Notes under the pieces: model-generated
Told to the model about the DNA's origin: nothing
Database searches by the model: none
Seen by the model: only the letters and a program-made list of their open reading frames with translations
Made by a program: the position numbers and the translations under genes
Shown here: piece by piece, positions 1 through 13,900 of the stretch
Layout: every line of letters starts with the position of its first letter
How positions within the stretch are numbered: the first letter of the stretch is position 1
NCBI GenBank assembly: GCA_012845835.1
Contig: JABAKD010000002.1
Location: forward strand, 11,754,120 to 11,818,119
Origin: Undaria pinnatifida
Lineage: Eukaryota; Sar; Phaeophyceae; Laminariales; Alariaceae
Direction of reading: 5' to 3'
DNA length: 64,000 nucleotides

Positions 1-2830
1 CAAATCAAATACCGCAAAAAAATACGTAGACAGCCTTTGGTCACGTCACGTCAATCATCAAAATATATTATCTTCATCTTCAAGGGCGGTTATAGCATGC
101 TTCCTTGTACGCAATTTGTTGACATCACACGAACACGCAGCGCGCATTCAGCAAAACTCGCTCGTTTGGAGACACAAGCCAGCAGCGATACATGAGCACC
201 CTCATTGTACTTCGACAGAACAAGGCAATCGTCAATATGCGCCCAAAAACAGATAACACAAATGGTCCTACAGAAATGACCAATAATGCAAAAATATACG
301 GAAGACACAAATATCTACTCGTACGCTCAGCAAGCACATATGTATCGCTGTATAGCAAACTTGAACATCGGATTATGTTGCTGATCGGTTGGTCCCTAAG
401 CAGTCTCCTTGAACTGACAAGGTTCCTTAATTTTTCACTAGAAATGCATCGTAATGCGCATAGCAATAGACCCTCATACCGCTCCTGTCTGTTGATCAGA
501 AACAACACAAAGTTGCCTCTGAAACACGTCAATGCGTCAAACGCAATCAACGTATCCTTTGTTTTTAACACCAATCCGTCAAGCGCAATCAAGGTATCCT
601 TTGTTTTTAACGTATCCTTTGTTTTTAACACGACACAGAGCGCACTCTACGCATAGTACGTCTGCACTCAATTGAGTGTGGCAAAACACGCACTAAGACG
701 CGCGTACGGCAGTGTAGGTTTCGCATCGCAAGGGACACGCCACGAAATCACACGCGCTCGCTTCAATCTGTCGGTGAAAACGCCATGCTAATTGCACATG
801 TATGTGTATAATCGTCAAACGCAAATTACGGTTTCATATTATTTGGAACACGAGCTCCTTCAGTCTACGCGTCCATATGCACGGGGGGAAGCAAGTACCA
901 GGTTCTTTGCGGCAATACGTGGACATCTTTGTTTTCATGCAGAGGCCATCGGCGTACACACACGCTTTTAAAAACCGCCCTTTCAATGAACCTTCAGCAG
1001 CTACGACGAGATTCTCTCTCTACACAGAGGGTTGCAGCATGTACTCGCAGCATATCATAGTGCGTTATTTTTCCGCGACAAGATTATTCTGCTACACACA
1101 AGCACTCAAACCAGATTGAGACCAGTCGCAAAGCACGCGTTGTATCGTGCCGCATACTGCTGTATGGACAATAAACTAAACCACACACCAAGACGGGGTA
1201 GAGTTTTTAACAAGCAAAGCACGCCGCACGCTTGCCCCTAAGTATAAAGACACGACGCGCGACAAAGCGCGCGACAAATATAGCAGTATCTTCTCAAAAA
1301 CAAATCAAACTCACACCTTGAAAGCAAGAAATGCATTATCAAAAACGCGGGTCGATGCGCCAGCTCCCGCTGGCTCGGTGTCTCCAAAAAACCCGCACGT
1401 CCGCAAAAGCGACGGTGGTGAATCACAGTAGCGGATGCCCCCCCGGAACCCCTCCCCACTCAGAGGAGGGTGTCGACCCGGGCAGGTGCGCTGAGAAACA
1501 CGACTACTGCTACTGCAGCTGGTGCTGTCCAACACTGCGTGCTTAGCCAGAGCCTCGCGTTAATCATCTCCTTGTAATTGAGTCCCATCGACATAGGGTC
1601 GCGACGGGAACGAACGGATGGACATCGGCAAATGTGGAGCCTCCGAACCCCGCCTGCTACTTCACCTCCTCCACGCATGGAGCGGTGTTGGGACATAGCC
1701 TCCAGCGGTTCCACGCTCGGCTACAGCAGCCTCGGTCCTTCTCCTACAGTAGTCGTGTATTGCCGAAGACGCGGCGTAATTCACAACTGTTGTTTCGATC
1801 TATAACGAAATAATATCTAAGTTCGGTGCGGTCACCTCAGTTATCGATTACTATAGACACGCCTGGGTCAGGCAGGGTATACGTTTTGACCAGGGATTGT
1901 CCCCCCTTGACCTGACGGGGGCTGGTCAGCCCCATTAAAGTGTTAAAAAGAGAGAGATAAGTTGTTGTGTAATAGTTTCAAACACGAAAGCTCCAGCGAT
2001 CTTAGACTTCATCCCCGAATCCCTATGCCATATTCCAGAAGCGGATACATGGAAACCCCTATCGTCTTCAGATCCAATTAACGTTGACACGTCGGATCCT
2101 CAGCAGTCAATCACCAACAAGAAGATCAGCTGTCGTATCTTATCACCAACAGTACACACTCTCTGGTGCTCCACTGTGCACAGACCGTAGAATCCTATCA
2201 TTTTCGTTTGGTTCTACATTGTACAATTTGGGACTGATCTGGTCGAGATTTGCGATGCATCTCCGAGATTTGCGCGGCATATATCTGTCTCGCTTTGTGG
2301 AAACTGTAAAAGCTGGGTGCCGGTGGGTAGAGGAACGATTTAATGTGAAGAACACACGCAGAATGCAGCGTGCGAGCTAAGGAATTTCTGCTTGAAGTCA
2401 AAATTCCTTTTTTTCGAGTTGATTGTTGCTGAGTTATTTGATGACCATCGGCAACAGATGGGTTTGACGAGGTTGGACTGCGGGCAAGAAAGTTGTGGCA
2501 GCGTGAACATCCCATGTAGGCGTGGTGACCAAGGCTAATATTGGGAGGTATTTTTACGGCCTCTCTTTTCGATAGCTCAAAGCCACTTGCGCGAAAAGCA
2601 ATCCCGTGGCTTTGTGCCGTTCGGTTTTCGCGATATGCACCGCCATGGAATGCTTTGATACACTTCGCAGTCGAAAAAAGTTTCATGTCCGGTTTTTCGC
2701 ATGAAGTAAAACGCCACTCGTGCAAGTGGTTCAACATTGGTAGTAAAATGGGGGATACTATGATACCGTAGCTTGGGTATGGTGTCCTGTCCCTCATGTA
2801 GTCAATTCCTGCTCCATTGCATAACGTCAG
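1..2830. other. Left-end stretch with no supported gene
   Basis: No exon with convincing splice borders and protein-like composition was found on either strand. The missing 5' exons of the Acl4-like gene may lie here or beyond the left edge. The one clear structure is an 18-base unit, GTATCCTTTGTTTTTAAC, present about three times between 550 and 630 and partly embedded in a longer unit that includes AAGCGCAATCAA. The minus-strand frame across 2198-2797 stays open for 199 codons, but I recognise no family in it and it has no partner exons. Confidence 0.5.
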
Positions 2831-4262
2831 GCTCTACAAGTGTTGAGTGGACTGATGCAAGAGGACGACGAGAATGTCGAGGTATGGTACCTGATGGCGA
2901 TAGCCTTCAGCGGCTTGCAACCTCCGGACTACGAAAGCGCGAGGTGTGTGGCGTGTGGCCCTTTGGAAGATGACATTTGAAATACCTTTCAGATTGCGCC
3001 GCGTATTGTGGTTTACAGAGTATTAATGGCATGGTGCTGATGGGAGTTTGTTTAGAGGACAGAGGACTTTGTCTGAATTTGTGCGGATGACTATCAGTTC
3101 TCACAATGCCACGGGTACGTGAGCAATGTCCACCAGCAGGAACGGTCTAAATACCATTGAAGACGCCACTCCCCACTCGCTTTCGGCATGATAAAATATC
3201 TTGTAACTGGCACTGCGCTTGTACTGCTGCGACTTCTGCGCTGTGTACCCTTTCGTTTGACGGCTACATGATCAATATTACGATTCGTACCTTTTTGACG
3301 GCTACAGTATTATTACTACTTATATTACCTCGTATAGTTCTATGATGCCCACCTTGTGACGACAACACTATTAAAACCAAATGCCTACTTCGGTGTGGCG
3401 GCAATTGTGTGCTATTCTATTATGCCTACCTTGTCCGTTGTCCGTGGTGTGTCGTGGGTTTGTAGCTGTAGTTTGTGCGTCATTTTGTCAGGCTTCATAG
3501 GCACTTGCGTGCTGTGCGACCTTGTTCTTATGTTTCTTCTCGATGCAATGATGCAATCTTACCCATAACAGGGTTCATTTGGATACGGCTGCTGAGATGC
3601 TGTCGAAAATTCGAATAGCACAGGAGCAAGTGGGAGAGGAGTTCGCCTTTGAGGACCAGGTAAGGGTAGGATTGACTTCGGTTGCCTGCCTCGAGATTAT
3701 ATTGTTGTCGAGGTTCAAGCGTGTGGCTGTGAAATGACGCGCGCGCCACGATAGGCGTTCTGCCTAATTTTTCAGCGGGTCCTCATTTGAAGAGCTCTCT
3801 TCCTATAACTCTAAACGCTGGCAACTCAAACGCTGACGTTGAACAAATGATTGTGCAATCTAATGAACAAATCCCATAGCCCAGGGATAAAACAAATGGT
3901 ATGAGCGCCAATAGTAGTCCAACGATATTGGGTAGTTGTTATACTGTAGTCCAGTTGATGAGCCCCGTCGGTCAGAAATGCTTTGGCCAAAAAAGAGGTA
4001 CTGTACCGCTATCTTAGCACGCGTCAAGTACCGAAGGATTGCCCTGTGCTGCCGGTGAATTCTTACTCCGGGTAACATACACACGCGTCAGGTGCAACTG
4101 GTGGAGGAGCAGCTGGAAACAATATCCCGTGCTGCAAAAGAAGGCCAAGATGCGCAAGGCAAAATCGCAGACAAAGAGGAGGCGTCACACATGCCAGATG
4201 CCCCAGGCGTTTTAGATGCCCCAAGCGAGCCAGAAGAGGCAACGGAAATGGATTGCGCTTGA
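2831..4262 (+). CDS. Acl4-like TPR protein, last three exons (partial)
   Basis: Three plus-strand exons join in phase: 2831-2943, 3572-3659 and 4092-4262, ending in TGA. Each acceptor is CAG, and the donors are GTGTGT and GTAAGG. The joined 123 residues begin with ALQVLSGLMQEDDENVE, continue VWYLMAIAFSGLQPPDYESAR, then a helical stretch (AAEMLSKIRIAQEQ) and an acidic tail ending TEMDCA. The pattern of 'EDDE-V-E-VWYL' followed by a last helix pair resembles the C-terminal TPR part of Acl4, the dedicated chaperone that guards ribosomal protein L4 before assembly in the nucleus. Acl4 proteins are usually over 300 residues, so the N-terminal repeats are missing. I could not find them in 1-2830. 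The family call is from memory; the exon structure is seen directly. Confidence 0.6.
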
Positions 4263-7200
4263 TGACTTTTGTATTCTCGCGTTTTCCCACTCGTGGCAGT
4301 TGATTGGTTCAATCTCCCTTGCAGATGACAGCACCGCGATAGTGTCGGACAGAGTATTGACATTCCAATATGAACGTTCGTGGGCACGGCACGCTACGTA
4401 TAATCGCGGATGGTTTAGATGAGGGTGAGCGCCATGGAAACTCGGTTGGTTGCAACAGGAGGCGTCTTGCTCGAGTGAGAGAGCGAGTGCTTCATTCGAC
4501 ACGATTTATATCGTAGAGGAAATACACCTTGGAGTTATTTTGGCGCTGGCAAGTTTTGTTGTAGTGCGTTGTGGATGGGCCTTTGACGTCGATGATCGAT
4601 GTTGACCTTGGATACCACGTCGAGCCCGCGTTGAAGTGGAATACAGCTTGTCTTGTTGAGTAGTGTTCGGTGTGTGTATCTACGAGCATTTTGTGTAATT
4701 AACGGTTTGAGCACGCTGCTGCCAGAAGATGCCAATGTGAAAAAGGCCACGACGCTACTGCGTGCACCTTCCGGCAACGTCGCCCAGAGGAGAACGCAAC
4801 CCAGATTCAGCTGTAAAAAAGCAAAGTGGCGCGTCGTTACACCAGTTCAGCTGTTCTCGTTGTACTGCCACACGGTAGCTTTTTTTCGTCATGTGAGCTT
4901 TTCACTCGTGTCTTACACGCAGCTGCGACGAGACTCCAATCAAACCTGTATATTTGGGGCTCTGCAATCGCCCCCCATACTCCACAAAAAAAAACAAATA
5001 TCCCCAGTATGTCTGCTGGACCGGGAGGTTTTTGCTAAACTGGAGTACTCTTTCGTCAATTGCTAACCAATAGATTTCCAGCTCTTGTATTGTCGAAGAA
5101 TCATCTGGGAAAGTACCTTGGCACAGCAGTGCTGTAACGTGATACCTTAACAGCACCAACACTAAATATGCCTAAATTTTCCCGGAGAGGGGCCTTGAAA
5201 AACCAAAAGCACACTAAAAACACAAACACCGCTACAGACTCATGATCATCCAGTTATTTACTGTCTATCGCCACGTAGAGCAGCATGTACACCTAAGCGC
5301 TGCGCTGGAGGTATAGGTACACTAGGTACATGAAATAAACGGCATATCTCAAGGGCTGGAACAAAATACAATCAAACTCATCGTCATACCGTATAACACG
5401 CGGGATAAATAACGCACCCACCGGTGGGATAAGATTCTGAGCTTCATTTCTCCAAAACAAGGGAGGTACATTAAAAAATGGCATATCTCAAGGGCTTGAA
5501 CAATATACAAACGAACTCATCGTCATACCGTATAAGACGCAGGATAGATAACGCACCCACCCGTGGGATAAAATTTTGAGCTTCATTTCTCCAAAACAAG
5601 GTGTGGGACTCACGACAACGATGACTTTGTAAACATGTCGCCGACGTTTTTCCATAGACGTATCGTTCGGCGTTTTTACCTTCCCGACATCGAGAAAACT
5701 GCCTTCGAAATTGGTCCGAGGGGGTGTATTACCTTGCGCATAATGGCGTAACTAGGTGCTTTCTGCGCTTAAGCAGTCCCAATCAGCCCCGTCGCCTGGC
5801 GTTTAATGTCATTGATTACATCGTGATTGCGTTCCTTGAACCCGTTGGTCAACCCCACATATATAATAGCCCGCTTGCAGACCCTCGCGATGACATACCT
5901 ACTGTGGGCAGAATCCCCTCGACGCGTGAAACGCTGTAAACAGCAAGGAGCGTGCGAATCATGGCACAGCTCCGCCGCAAAGGCCATGGAGATGCCTCCA
6001 TGGACACACGAGCTCAGATCACACCTGATGGCATTATGCCGACAGTTCACTCATGATTTGCAATTGGAGAGCTCTTAGATCGAAAAAGCGGCGTTGACCT
6101 CTTGTTTTGCAATATCAACGGCTCTCGAGCGGAAAGAGCCAGCTTGAAACAGCTTTGACGGCACTGAAACATTAACTCCGTTCATCAAACACGATTTTCC
6201 CGTAACGACTGATGGCACAATTCAGTAGAGTTGTGTTAATATCGTTCACAGCCCTGCTGTAAAATACGCAGGCTACCTTGTACAAAATGTCCTGCAAGAC
6301 AATGTTAAGCGGGTCTTGGCCGGCCTCAAGAGCGGGACTTTTTGCTGCTGGAAACAATGCCCCACACAAATACCATGTGGTTTGTCCCCAAAAACGTGCG
6401 TGCAAAACCTAAAGAGGTTAAACGGCTTGAAAAATGTTCAGGAAAAAGTGAGAGGGATGTCTGGCGCTTCTTTAGCCATTCACACGTTATCTTTTGGTTC
6501 CGGGGTGGACCTGCCATCCACCTTATCAACAGCTTCCGACAACAAGCCTTCAGAAGCTCCGAGCATTTTTTGCTCGACAGGCTTGGTGTTGTACATGTAA
6601 GTCGCGCACATGACCTAGAGATGCACACAACGTCGGGGGAGTTGGGAATCGCAGAATAGACAATTAGACGTTTTTCTTCGAACGACTACACGATGGGCTG
6701 CGAAAGATTCTCGCAATCGAATATAGGGTGATTGATGAACGAGTAGATGCTTGATCTTTTTGTCATTCACGTTTGCTACACAAACAAGTAAACCGATGAA
6801 TGTTCGTGTCAGCCAAAGCGTTCACGTTTCCGAGACAAATCGCAGCATCCAGCGAAGCCACTGAAGTACTTACAGCAAGTAGACCTATGGCTTTAACTAG
6901 GAATGAAGATAGCGCACCAAAAACGCGCGACCGACGCATCACGCAGCTTGCAAAGATGGTTATCGACCGTTATTACTCAAAATTCATAGAATTCACAGCT
7001 GGCGTGTTTTAACGTTGTTAGAAAACACGAATGTGAAACCTGCAGTATTGAGAGTAAGGGCCCAGATTGACGAAGAGCACGGAAAATCGTAATTCGATTT
7101 TATTTTTATTTTTTCATTAAAAATACACGAAACAATCAACTCTGCTTATCACGGAACGGCGTATTGCGTTCTAGAATTAAAAAAACGCAAAAGGGTCAAC

Positions 7201-7997
7201 GGACATCCGTGGGCAACGACCGAGGCGAGCGATGGCTCGCGTCCTTCTCGGAGCGCCGCGGCTAGCGGCAGATTATTTTTGCCGGCAGCGGCTAGGAGGC
7301 TTTGGCTCTAGGCGTCTCTTGGATGGGCTGGCGCCACCCCGCCGCCCAACACGGGCAGCAGCGACGGGATATAGCGGTTAAACTTCTGAGTGAATTCGTC
7401 ATGTGGTAGTTGGTCGTGTAACTTTCGAGGTCCAGGGCGACGAAAAACTGGGTTTGCGGCGGTTTCGATTGTTTTCGAAGCGTCGCAGGCGGCCGTCTAC
7501 GCTGTGCTAAGGACCTTCGGAGGCCGCGCTGCGGCTGCTCCGATGGTCCTACCTCTCGCAATGGTGGCTTCTCGCCTCCATCAGCCAGCGACATGGCACC
7601 AATTCGCGTGGCCTGCTTCGGTTACATGGTACATGCCATGCCTAGGTGCACCAACTCTCCAAATTGAATTTCGACTTTCGACTAAATTCGACCGGGAAAG
7701 TCTTTTTTTACTCGTTTGCTGAATTTGATTTGCCGTAATAACTCTGAGAATGCCTGCTTGGTGATTCCTTTTTTTACCAATCAGATTAAATTCAATTCTA
7801 CAAGAAAAAAATCGAAATTCGATTTGGCAAGTTCCTCGTTAATTCGGGCCCTAACAAGGGAAGCAATGAAAAGACTCTGCATGTCTTGGTCGACATGCTT
7901 AGCGGAGAAGCCAAACGCCACCACGGCAACAACGCTTGCAAGATAGCTGCAGGTCCGGTGGTCAAGTTATTGAACTGTAAGTCACGCGGGCTCTCAC
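4263..7997. other. Spacer between the Acl4-like and transporter genes
   Basis: No gene could be supported. Several 75-110 codon frames (5769-6050 minus, 6172-6405 minus, 6326-6628 minus, 6800-7012 plus) lack recognisable motifs or matching splice partners. A two-copy direct repeat lies at 5341-5601. AT-rich stretches at 7080-7160 and 7660-7840 contain related T-rich words. The last exon of the transporter gene should lie near 7880-7950 but could not be fixed. Confidence 0.4.
5341..5601. repeat. Two-copy ~121 bp direct repeat
   Basis: Copies at about 5341-5461 and 5480-5601 share most bases, beginning GGCATATCTCAAGGGCT and ending TTCATTTCTCCAAAACAAG. On the minus strand both copies stay open in corresponding frames and encode similar ~40-residue segments containing LFWRNEAQN and IRYDDEF. 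Base changes between copies mostly keep the frame open. The copies are in different frames relative to each other, and the second ends in a stop, so they do not form one protein. Confidence 0.8.
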
Positions 7998-10900
7998 CAG
8001 TATTGTCCCAAAGACGAAACCCTGGGACAAAGACATGCCAAGGAAAGCGATTGACAACACACAGGAGAGGACGATGGAGATGCTCGTGGCGAAGCACTTC
8101 ACCTGAGCGGGGGGACACCACGAATCGCAAATAAAGAATTGGGGCGCGTTTTTTTCCGGTCTTACGCGCGTAGCAATATAACCTTCAGACAATTCAATTC
8201 GTAATTCCTGTGCCAACACCTTCGGAAAGACATGGCCTCCCAGCAGTGAGCGATATAGTGCATTTCCATGTCCTATGAATGTTCCCTACCAGGTACATCG
8301 TAAACATCCAACGCGCATTGAAGGCAAAAGCGGGGGCGAAATACAGCGCACGGGGCAAAATGTAATATAGCGGGGAAGAAGCCGTCCGCAGCTCTTGACG
8401 TCTGGACGCTCCAATACTCACTATTTTCAGTACGTCATTAAACTTGGCATACAGATTATCGCCGGGTCAAACCTGAAAAATTCCCAAGGTCGACTGAGCC
8501 AGCATTCGATAATATGAGCATAAGCGAGCATTCTGGTCTAGAGATGTTGCCTTCCTTTCGTGCATCAATTGCCCGGCTGCAAGGACATCCGCAACACATA
8601 CAACCCAGCATCTCTCAAATCCAACGGATGACGGCATGTGGCCCAACCGACCGGAGACCGGACGATTAAATATCTCAGTTACGCCTTGTCATCTGGAGAC
8701 GATGGGCGGACAGCCAGGCATTTCAGCTGCGAGTTTGCGAGTTGTGGAGAAGCGTGATAGTGGGCCCGCTTAATTTTTTACGGAGGCATACCGCGTACAG
8801 CACTCTGCGCGTACAGCTATCTCGAGCGTTTCTGAGGAGCTGATCCCGTCCAGGGTTAAATTAGCCCGTGTTGTGCGGTTATAAAAACAAACTTCGGCAT
8901 TTTTTCTGAGCATTTTTCCGTCGCCGAAGCACGACAGCGTGGGTTAGCAAGATTGGATGAAAACCAAAGAGTAGTGGGAATGCCGAACTCTGCGCGATAA
9001 AAATAAAGACACGTATCGTGGGGGAGAAAGGACGACACCTGTGACCACGGTTTGCCCAGACGATGGATTAAAAAAAGGAGATGAGAAAAAAAAGGCGATG
9101 CTGAATCTCACCACGTTGTCCGCGTACTTGACGACCATGGCCACAGCAAGACCCCCCAGTGAGTGCAGGGATATGCACAGCCACACCATCGGGCTGTAGC
9201 CCGAGAAGAAGCCGCGACTTGACACTGCAGCTCCGTCCTTGAAGACTACGGCTAGCAACCCCAAAAATAGACTGAACGACCCGAGTTGGATATTTCGAAT
9301 CCACAAGGATGCAGAGGAATTGCCCTACAAGTAGGCAAACAGAACCAGCGAGTCCGGGGGAAAAGTGGGTGGATATTGCAGCGGTAAATACTAGAGCGGT
9401 ATCAGTATCGCATGACGTTCTGTGTACTGTAGGGAAACCGCTTTGCCGACAGCTACTGCTGTTCTAGGTATGCAACATTAGCATTGCACCCGAGCGTGTG
9501 TCGGGGAAGTATTGAGATACCTCTCAATTCAAAGGGCATCAACATGCAGCCGGCAGCATTAACGACGCCCAACTTTCGCCGCACGCATCGCCATCGGCTA
9601 TTATCTGGTTATACTACCGGGCTATAGCCCCTCTTCATACCTTAAGCATCAGCTCGAAGAATACCCCACCTAGACCGGAACAGAAGCAGAGCGATATAGC
9701 GCTGACAAGGCCGATGAGGCTGTTCGAGGTGTCCTATGAAGCACGCACAGAGAGGCACGCACAGTATCATCAGCCTGGATTTTTCGTAGGGCCATCATGT
9801 CAAACAATACCAAACCCATTCCACGAAAAAATAAAAATGGGTTTGATCAGTGGGAATTCTGCTAATACTGTACTGCGGACTAGAGGAAGCCGAGAGCAAT
9901 GCACCAGGAATGAACTAACGGGTAGCAGTGCACTCGGCGCGTGTGGTGGACATCCCTACCACACAGGGCAGCAAGCCAATCCCCGATGTTGCTGGTATTG
10001 GTGGTTGGAGTTGCGTCACCAATTTCCCCCATTGCTAGGGCTATGAGTTGGCTGACTATACTAATAGTAAGTCGCCAACCGGATATAAGATGGCCAGGTA
10101 TTGCAGTTAGTTGCGTGCGGTAATTTGCGGTGTTCTGCGCGTTTGCATTTGGCTGGCGTGCTCGTGGCTCGACGTGTGGTGTTCACTAACATACACTACG
10201 ACTGACCTGGCTTTTACTCTGCCACACAACTAACAACCAGCCGTTAAGTCCAGCCAACTCACAGCCGTACCCTTTGCCGTTTGTGTTACCTCTTCGCCTG
10301 ATTCCGAGCCAGATACTTGGACCAATGCCACCCCAAGAGTGAGGGCTCCCAGCGACGTCCATTGCCTCCTGAACAGCGATTTCCCAAGAATTACGACGGA
10401 CAACAAAGCCGTGATGAGAATCTTGCTTTGGCAGATAATCTGGTAGGTTGGCCCATCCAAGTGCGAAGCTGCCACGTATGCGAGATTATTCTGGAAAACG
10501 GTCGAATGACGAGGCACGCAAGTGGGGGAAGGAGAAACTCATAGGTGATCTTGGCGCGTACAAGAAACACTCAGGCTACAGAGCCATTACTGGTGTGCTC
10601 GGGTTGCAAGCGGCAAATCTACTGGTACAAACAAATCTACTGGTACAACACAGACCTCGTAACTCTGTTTCCGGGCGAGGTCAGTCGTGCACGGCACAGG
10701 GCTAAGCAAGATTGGTGCAGCGCGGCTTGAACTCCAATACGAGCATAACAGGCGTCTGCTGCTCTCCTACTAATATACTTCCTACAGCTACAGCAGTACG
10801 CCACAGGCGTACATTGAGTAAAAAGTCGAAATGCCGACTTGCCAAAATGGCTTCGATCACCCACCACGAGGTTGCCGAGGCGCTCCTGGAGAAATTGGAA

Positions 10901-13900
10901 GGTGGTTTCGAGGGTGTGTTTCGTAGGGTACATACTCCGGGGTACCTGGGTACCAAACCTGGTGGTTGAGTCATACTCGGCTACCTACCCTGGTACCCCC
11001 AGAATACTAACAAAATATAAACTCGTTGGGGCTGGTCGGTGTTGCTTGCCCGGTTCTTTTCAAGGTGGCTAACTTTTCCTTTAGTTTTCAAGAGTTTTTC
11101 ATGCTATGCCTGGTATAGCTGACACGAACGCTTGCGACACCCACGGGATAGTAAAAGTCAACCACATCCCGTAGGGGAACCTTGTACACCCTACAAGATA
11201 CCCTGTTGGAAAATTCAAATTTTCCGTCAACCTCTTGTTTATTGTCAATAATGAACGTGTCTGATACAGATAATAGATGCCGCACCTGCAGAGTGTAGAG
11301 AAGGGCGAGCACTCCCATCTTCAGATATTGTTCAGGCTGGCCGATGGTGTTCGCGTGGACGTTCTTGACGAGAGCACCAACCGATCCCTCGATCTAAGCC
11401 CCACCATCACAGCAATGCAGAGGAATGGGGAGTTGAGTCTTGAAGCATGAATACTGTCATACCAGGCGATGTAGCTCGTCAATTATTGAGACGCACCGGC
11501 ACGCTATTCTAGACCACTAGCCGACAAGAAACGCCTTGTAAGCTACGGTATTCAAACGCAGACATGTATTACTTGGGATAACTTAATCTGCAGATAATAA
11601 CGCCGAAAGGCTTGGCACGGGGCCGCGTACTTACCGCTGCCGTGTTGTATATACGATCGAAATCGTATAATGTCGACTAGTTTATTCTATTGTCGGTATG
11701 CGAGTATCATGTCGAACTCCATTCAGATACTGCACTCTACATCCACCATCATCATTAACCGTATGTTATGATATTGTAAGAGTATCAACGTATCAATGCA
11801 TCCATACCAGGTATCAACGTATAAACACCTACAGATGTACGAGGTACTATTGGTACAAGTATACCTGGTAACCTGGTATAATAGCTATAATAAGAATAAC
11901 GATTGCTCTACTCGACGAGCCGTTCAAAGCTATCTTTTGAGCATTTGTTTGTGTCGATCAGCATTTGTTTGCGTTGATCCTGAGAATGCAGCATTCAGCG
12001 CTACGGGCCGCGACAGTAAACTATGCATTCATTACCAATTCGTGATACGCTACCACGACGATGAGAATACAGTATTTGGCGCTATGGTCGGCAAAATTTA
12101 ATCATATGATATGCGATATGATATCTATATATATAATTATTATTTTCTTTGAGGGGATAGGGATTTGGTCAGGAGTGTTTTTCGTGTCGGCCTCAGTATG
12201 GGATTCGCGGAACTGGAATTTCTCGGTCAAACCGCTTCGTTCGAGCGCCGTCTTCGGGGGGCGGCTCCAACGCCCCTCATCCTGCCTTATCCGTTCTGCA
12301 CCTCGACGTGAACGCGGATGGAGGCTGAGCGAGACAAGCGAAAAGTGCGCAAATTCTTGTATTTTGAACGGTACTCTCCAGTTATTCTTCGGATCTTGAT
12401 GTATGGAGAGGTTGATAAAATAAAACTTGGCAAGACATTATTTCCAAATTGGCGTCATATTTTGTCCCAAAACAAACAATATATACCATGAAAAAAATAC
12501 CCATGGTACCGCGGTAGGTATCATAGTAATGCATTTAATTAGTGAATTTCGGTCGGTACGTACGTACATGGATATAGACGTGGCAAGCGCACGCATGGCT
12601 AAAACGAGGAGGTAGTGATTACGATTACTGCGCCCCATTCTCGAGGGTGGTAGTTCGGGCACATCGACATAGCTTTATTCGTGCAAGTAATATAGGACGA
12701 GTAAGAGCACACGCACTGATGCGCTCTATTACACACACGCTTTTTGTCTGCCTTATAGCATGGACGGGGAGGGTGTACAAAAAAACAGGGAATAACTTTT
12801 CAACACAAAAAACAAGGGGAAACATCGTTTCTGTTGTTAAGCTGCGCCAGGTCGTAGTAAGTAGTAGACGGTATCCACGTAAGAAACCAGTGGCATGCAT
12901 TCGTCCCGGTATCGCATCGGCGGGTGGTTCTTTCCCCTAGAATACTCTACGGAGAAGTATAGCGGTGTGGAAGGCGTGCTTTGTTGTTGCTGTGGTGCCT
13001 TTGTCTACGTTGCTCTTTTGGTCGTTTGCCGCGGTCGTCTAGAAAAGCGGTCGTGTTGGTACGTAACTGACAAAAAAAAGTGTTGCTTCTTACATGACGT
13101 GCTCCTTGCTGCTGATTGCTGATTGATCATCTCTAGTGAGTTATATATAGCCGGTCGCCCCGGTGGTCTATCTATAGTGGTTACCTTCGAATACTACTAG
13201 CGTTGGTCCTTGAGCTCAATTACCACCGTTGTGAGATTTCTGACTTTATTTGCAGAAATGCAAAGATAGGATCAACCAACTGCTGAGAACGCCTAGCAGC
13301 GTGGGTAAGCACAATTTGACGCGAATCGACGAGGGCAGAAAATGCTGAACTCTTCTCGCGACAAAAGTTAAGGCATGTACCGTAGTGGGGAGGGGACAGG
13401 AGGGCCCGCTATGTGACCCCTGATCTGAGTTATACTACTACTGGGAGGGAGGGCGAGAGTAGTGCAAGGATAATGAATAGGATGGAAAACAAAACTGATA
13501 CAAAAATCAGAACAGCTTTTGAGACAAGCTACACCAACAAGCAAATACAGCAGTACAGAGGGGGTATTCCGATTCAAGATTACCCTCTGACAACCCGTAG
13601 CAGGCGCTCATTACTCTCATCTGCTGTGGGCAATGCATGGCTGTTAGTATGCCGGACATGGCGATTTGGCAGCTATTGTGTCCCGAATGGCTATATCTTT
13701 GACGCTTTGGGTACCAACTGTATATATTCATCCTGAGGTCGAGCATTTTGTACGAATTGCGATCGCATGGGGAAGTTTTGCTCTACTCTCTCGAGAGTAG
13801 TATGCTAGAAAACCCGCGAAAATAATAGCGAGCTTAGGTTTTTACCCAACAAGCGAATGAAAACGGGATTTTCAGATTTTTTTTCTTGTTTCGTGTAGGC

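Noticed and set aside
2198-2797. 199-codon minus-strand open frame
   Set aside because: No recognisable motif, no splice partners and no start context; kept only as a remark.
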